A stretch of 23,999 nucleotides of DNA from Pelargonium cotyledonis (lineage: Eukaryota; Streptophyta; Magnoliopsida; Geraniales; Geraniaceae). This document shows positions 23,800-23,999 of this stretch, piece after piece. The stretch covers positions 1-23,999 of the forward strand of contig JAYMTA010000809.1 in the NCBI GenBank assembly GCA_036897625.1, given 5' to 3'. The notes below the pieces were generated by a model. It did not search any database. It was not told where the DNA came from and saw only the letters and a list, made by a program, of their open reading frames with translations. The stretch's first letter is position 1. The number at the start of each line of letters is the position of its first letter. The translations under genes were made by a program, and so were the position numbers.

Positions 23800-23999
23800 C
23801 CCGCTCCTTTACGTGCTCCGTACGTGTGTGTGGCTAGGGTTTCCGATTTAGTGCTTAGTAGCAATGATCGACTGCGAGTTCGCCGGTAGTGGTCGGTTGT
23901 TTGTCGCTGGTAGTGTTCGGGGGGAGGAAGTATGGTAGTTCTCTATTGGAATTGTAGAGGGGCCGGCCATGGACATAGAATGAGGGGCCTTCGGGATCA
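23800..23999 (+). mobile_element. 5' part of a LINE-type non-LTR retrotransposon, cut by the window edge
   Basis: A GC-richer leader (from about 23800, border not exact) is followed by a frame opening with MVVLYWNCRGAG. The W-N-C-R-G-x-G signature opens the endonuclease domain (exonuclease-endonuclease-phosphatase fold) of plant L1-like ORF2 proteins. The rest of the element, including any reverse transcriptase, lies beyond the window. No left target-site duplication can be tested without the 3' end. Confidence 0.6.
23932..23999 (+). CDS. LINE ORF2 start (endonuclease domain), partial
   Basis: An ATG at 23932 opens 22 complete codons to the window end. The protein starts M-V-V-L-Y-W-N-C-R-G, with the Asn of WNCRG matching the first metal/active-site motif of the LINE endonuclease, which nicks the target DNA. 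A 24-codon ATG frame (23864-23938) runs into it and ends with a TAG overlapping its start by seven bases; this could be an upstream ORF or the end of a degraded ORF1. A cellular protein of the same endonuclease fold is an alternative but less likely reading. Confidence 0.6.
   Translation, partial: MVVLYWNCRGAGHGHRMRGLRD

Overview
This window is ordinary eukaryotic nuclear DNA, AT-rich, with GT-AG introns. Its gene set points to a flowering plant, most likely a eudicot: cytosolic fructose-1,6-bisphosphatase, a 377-codon actin frame, a WAT1/MtN21-type transporter, a trihelix transcription factor and small secreted cysteine-rich peptides. The species cannot be named from sequence alone. I rebuilt exons by hand from reading frames, splice signals and family similarity. 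All host coding genes lie on the minus strand; the only coding call on the plus strand is the start of a retroelement at the right edge.

Layout, left to right: (1) 1-1180, a non-coding leader exon (about 1024-1180) and the start of its intron, for a gene whose coding part lies off the left edge. (2) 1584-4150, a small conserved acidic/basic protein of 141 aa in three coding exons, with an upstream leader exon. (3) 5237-7580, a tandem duplication of about 690 bp carrying two 69-70 aa secreted peptides with two CX3CX3C motifs, an Ole e 6-like pattern. A spacer of about 970 bp holding a decayed 79-bp tandem repeat separates the copies. (4) 8797-10586, a seven-exon, 381-aa WAT1-related EamA transporter. 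(5) 10605-13428, about 2.8 kb without a recognisable gene. (6) 13429-15240, a 400-aa trihelix factor encoded in one exon, with a leader intron. (7) 16024-18555, an eleven-exon, 338-aa cytosolic fructose-1,6-bisphosphatase. (8) 19742-23280, an actin locus whose exon structure and length are intact but where codon 88 (normally Trp) is TAG, so it is read as a pseudogene. (9) 23800-23999, the 5' part of a LINE-type retrotransposon on the plus strand.

The genes do not form one pathway; this is a normal mixed plant gene neighbourhood. The points most worth a second look are the young cysteine-rich peptide duplication, the single-nonsense actin, a NAGNAG acceptor in the bisphosphatase gene, a short repeat shared by two neighbouring leader introns, and a possible small plus-strand transcription unit at 8580-8690 facing the 3' end of the transporter gene.
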